Positions 63,927-64,000 of a stretch of 64,000 bases of DNA are shown piece after piece (positions within the stretch are counted from its first letter, which is position 1; each line of letters opens with the position of its first letter). The position numbers were made by a program, and so were the translations under genes. Origin of the DNA: an uncultured Victivallales bacterium (GTDB lineage: Bacteria > Verrucomicrobiota > Lentisphaeria > Victivallales > UBA1829); assembly GCA_944390795.1 (NCBI GenBank), contig CALXRI010000009.1, positions 52,386 to 116,385 of the forward strand. Reading direction: 5' to 3'. The notes under the pieces were generated by a model. That model was not told the origin of the DNA and made no database searches. It saw only the letters and a list, made by a program, of their open reading frames with translations.

Positions 63927-64000
63927 GTATGTTATCCTCTGTTGGTATTTCTGCAACTTTCCTTTTCCGAGAATGGGCTTGATCGCTCGTCGGAGGAAAA

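Overview
The window is a chromosomal segment of a GC-rich, diderm, strictly fermentative bacterium. The best guess is the PVC superphylum, Lentisphaerota (Victivallis-like). The signs are lone pseudopilins of the H-X9-DG type, each beside a sugar-type regulator and a very large secreted glycan-active protein; a DUF4838 protein; an outer-membrane machinery (BamA, MlaA-like lipoprotein); and a three-subunit NADH/ferredoxin [FeFe] hydrogenase. No rRNA, tRNA, CRISPR, phage or transposase gene was seen. The taxonomic call is an inference from gene content.

Layout. 1-2.6 kb: the end of a large membrane-anchored DUF4175-like protein with a low-complexity tail. 2.6-14.6 kb (minus strand): a housekeeping block in the order prs-rplY-pth-rpsF-ssb-rpsR-rplI-dnaB-bamA-gyrA-folP, with internal promoters before bamA and gyrA. 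15-18.4 kb: two tandem PilT-type ATPases and a small secreted protein. 18.7-24.2 kb: a lone HTH protein, then a LacI regulator-pseudopilin-DUF4838 operon. 24.4-31 kb: an MlaA lipoprotein fused to an alpha/beta hydrolase, an SGNH esterase, a MATE exporter, a WaaP-like sugar/lipid kinase and an endonuclease/exonuclease/phosphatase-fold protein. 31.2-35.5 kb: panD followed by four class-III (Flp/TadE/TadG-like) pilin proteins and a TerB-DnaJ protein. 35.5-41.9 kb (minus): the tightly overlapping run LysM lipoprotein-phoH-pgpH-ybeY-corC-DUF502. 41.9-48.5 kb (minus): hisB, a transmembrane Ser/Thr kinase, fabD, fabG, acpP, fabF. 48.7-59.5 kb: an MFS transporter, a GntR regulator-creatininase pair, and a divergent locus of pseudopilin plus beta-helix protein against GntR regulator plus GH78 rhamnosidase. 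59.7-63.9 kb: the hydrogenase operon hydCBA.

How the parts fit. The accessory genes look like small regulated glycan-utilisation cassettes. A LacI- or GntR-type sensor controls a secreted polysaccharide-active protein, and in two cases a dedicated pseudopilin sits between them. Sugars released would be fermented, and the reducing power would leave as H2 through the bifurcating hydrogenase. The most unusual single gene is the MlaA-hydrolase fusion, which joins two activities that other bacteria use separately to keep outer-membrane lipid asymmetry. The most unusual non-coding element is a 123-bp MITE-like repeat with perfect 11-bp terminal inverted repeats, with diverged relatives in other intergenic spaces. 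Start codons were moved from the longest open frame wherever a ribosome binding site or promoter supported a shorter gene.
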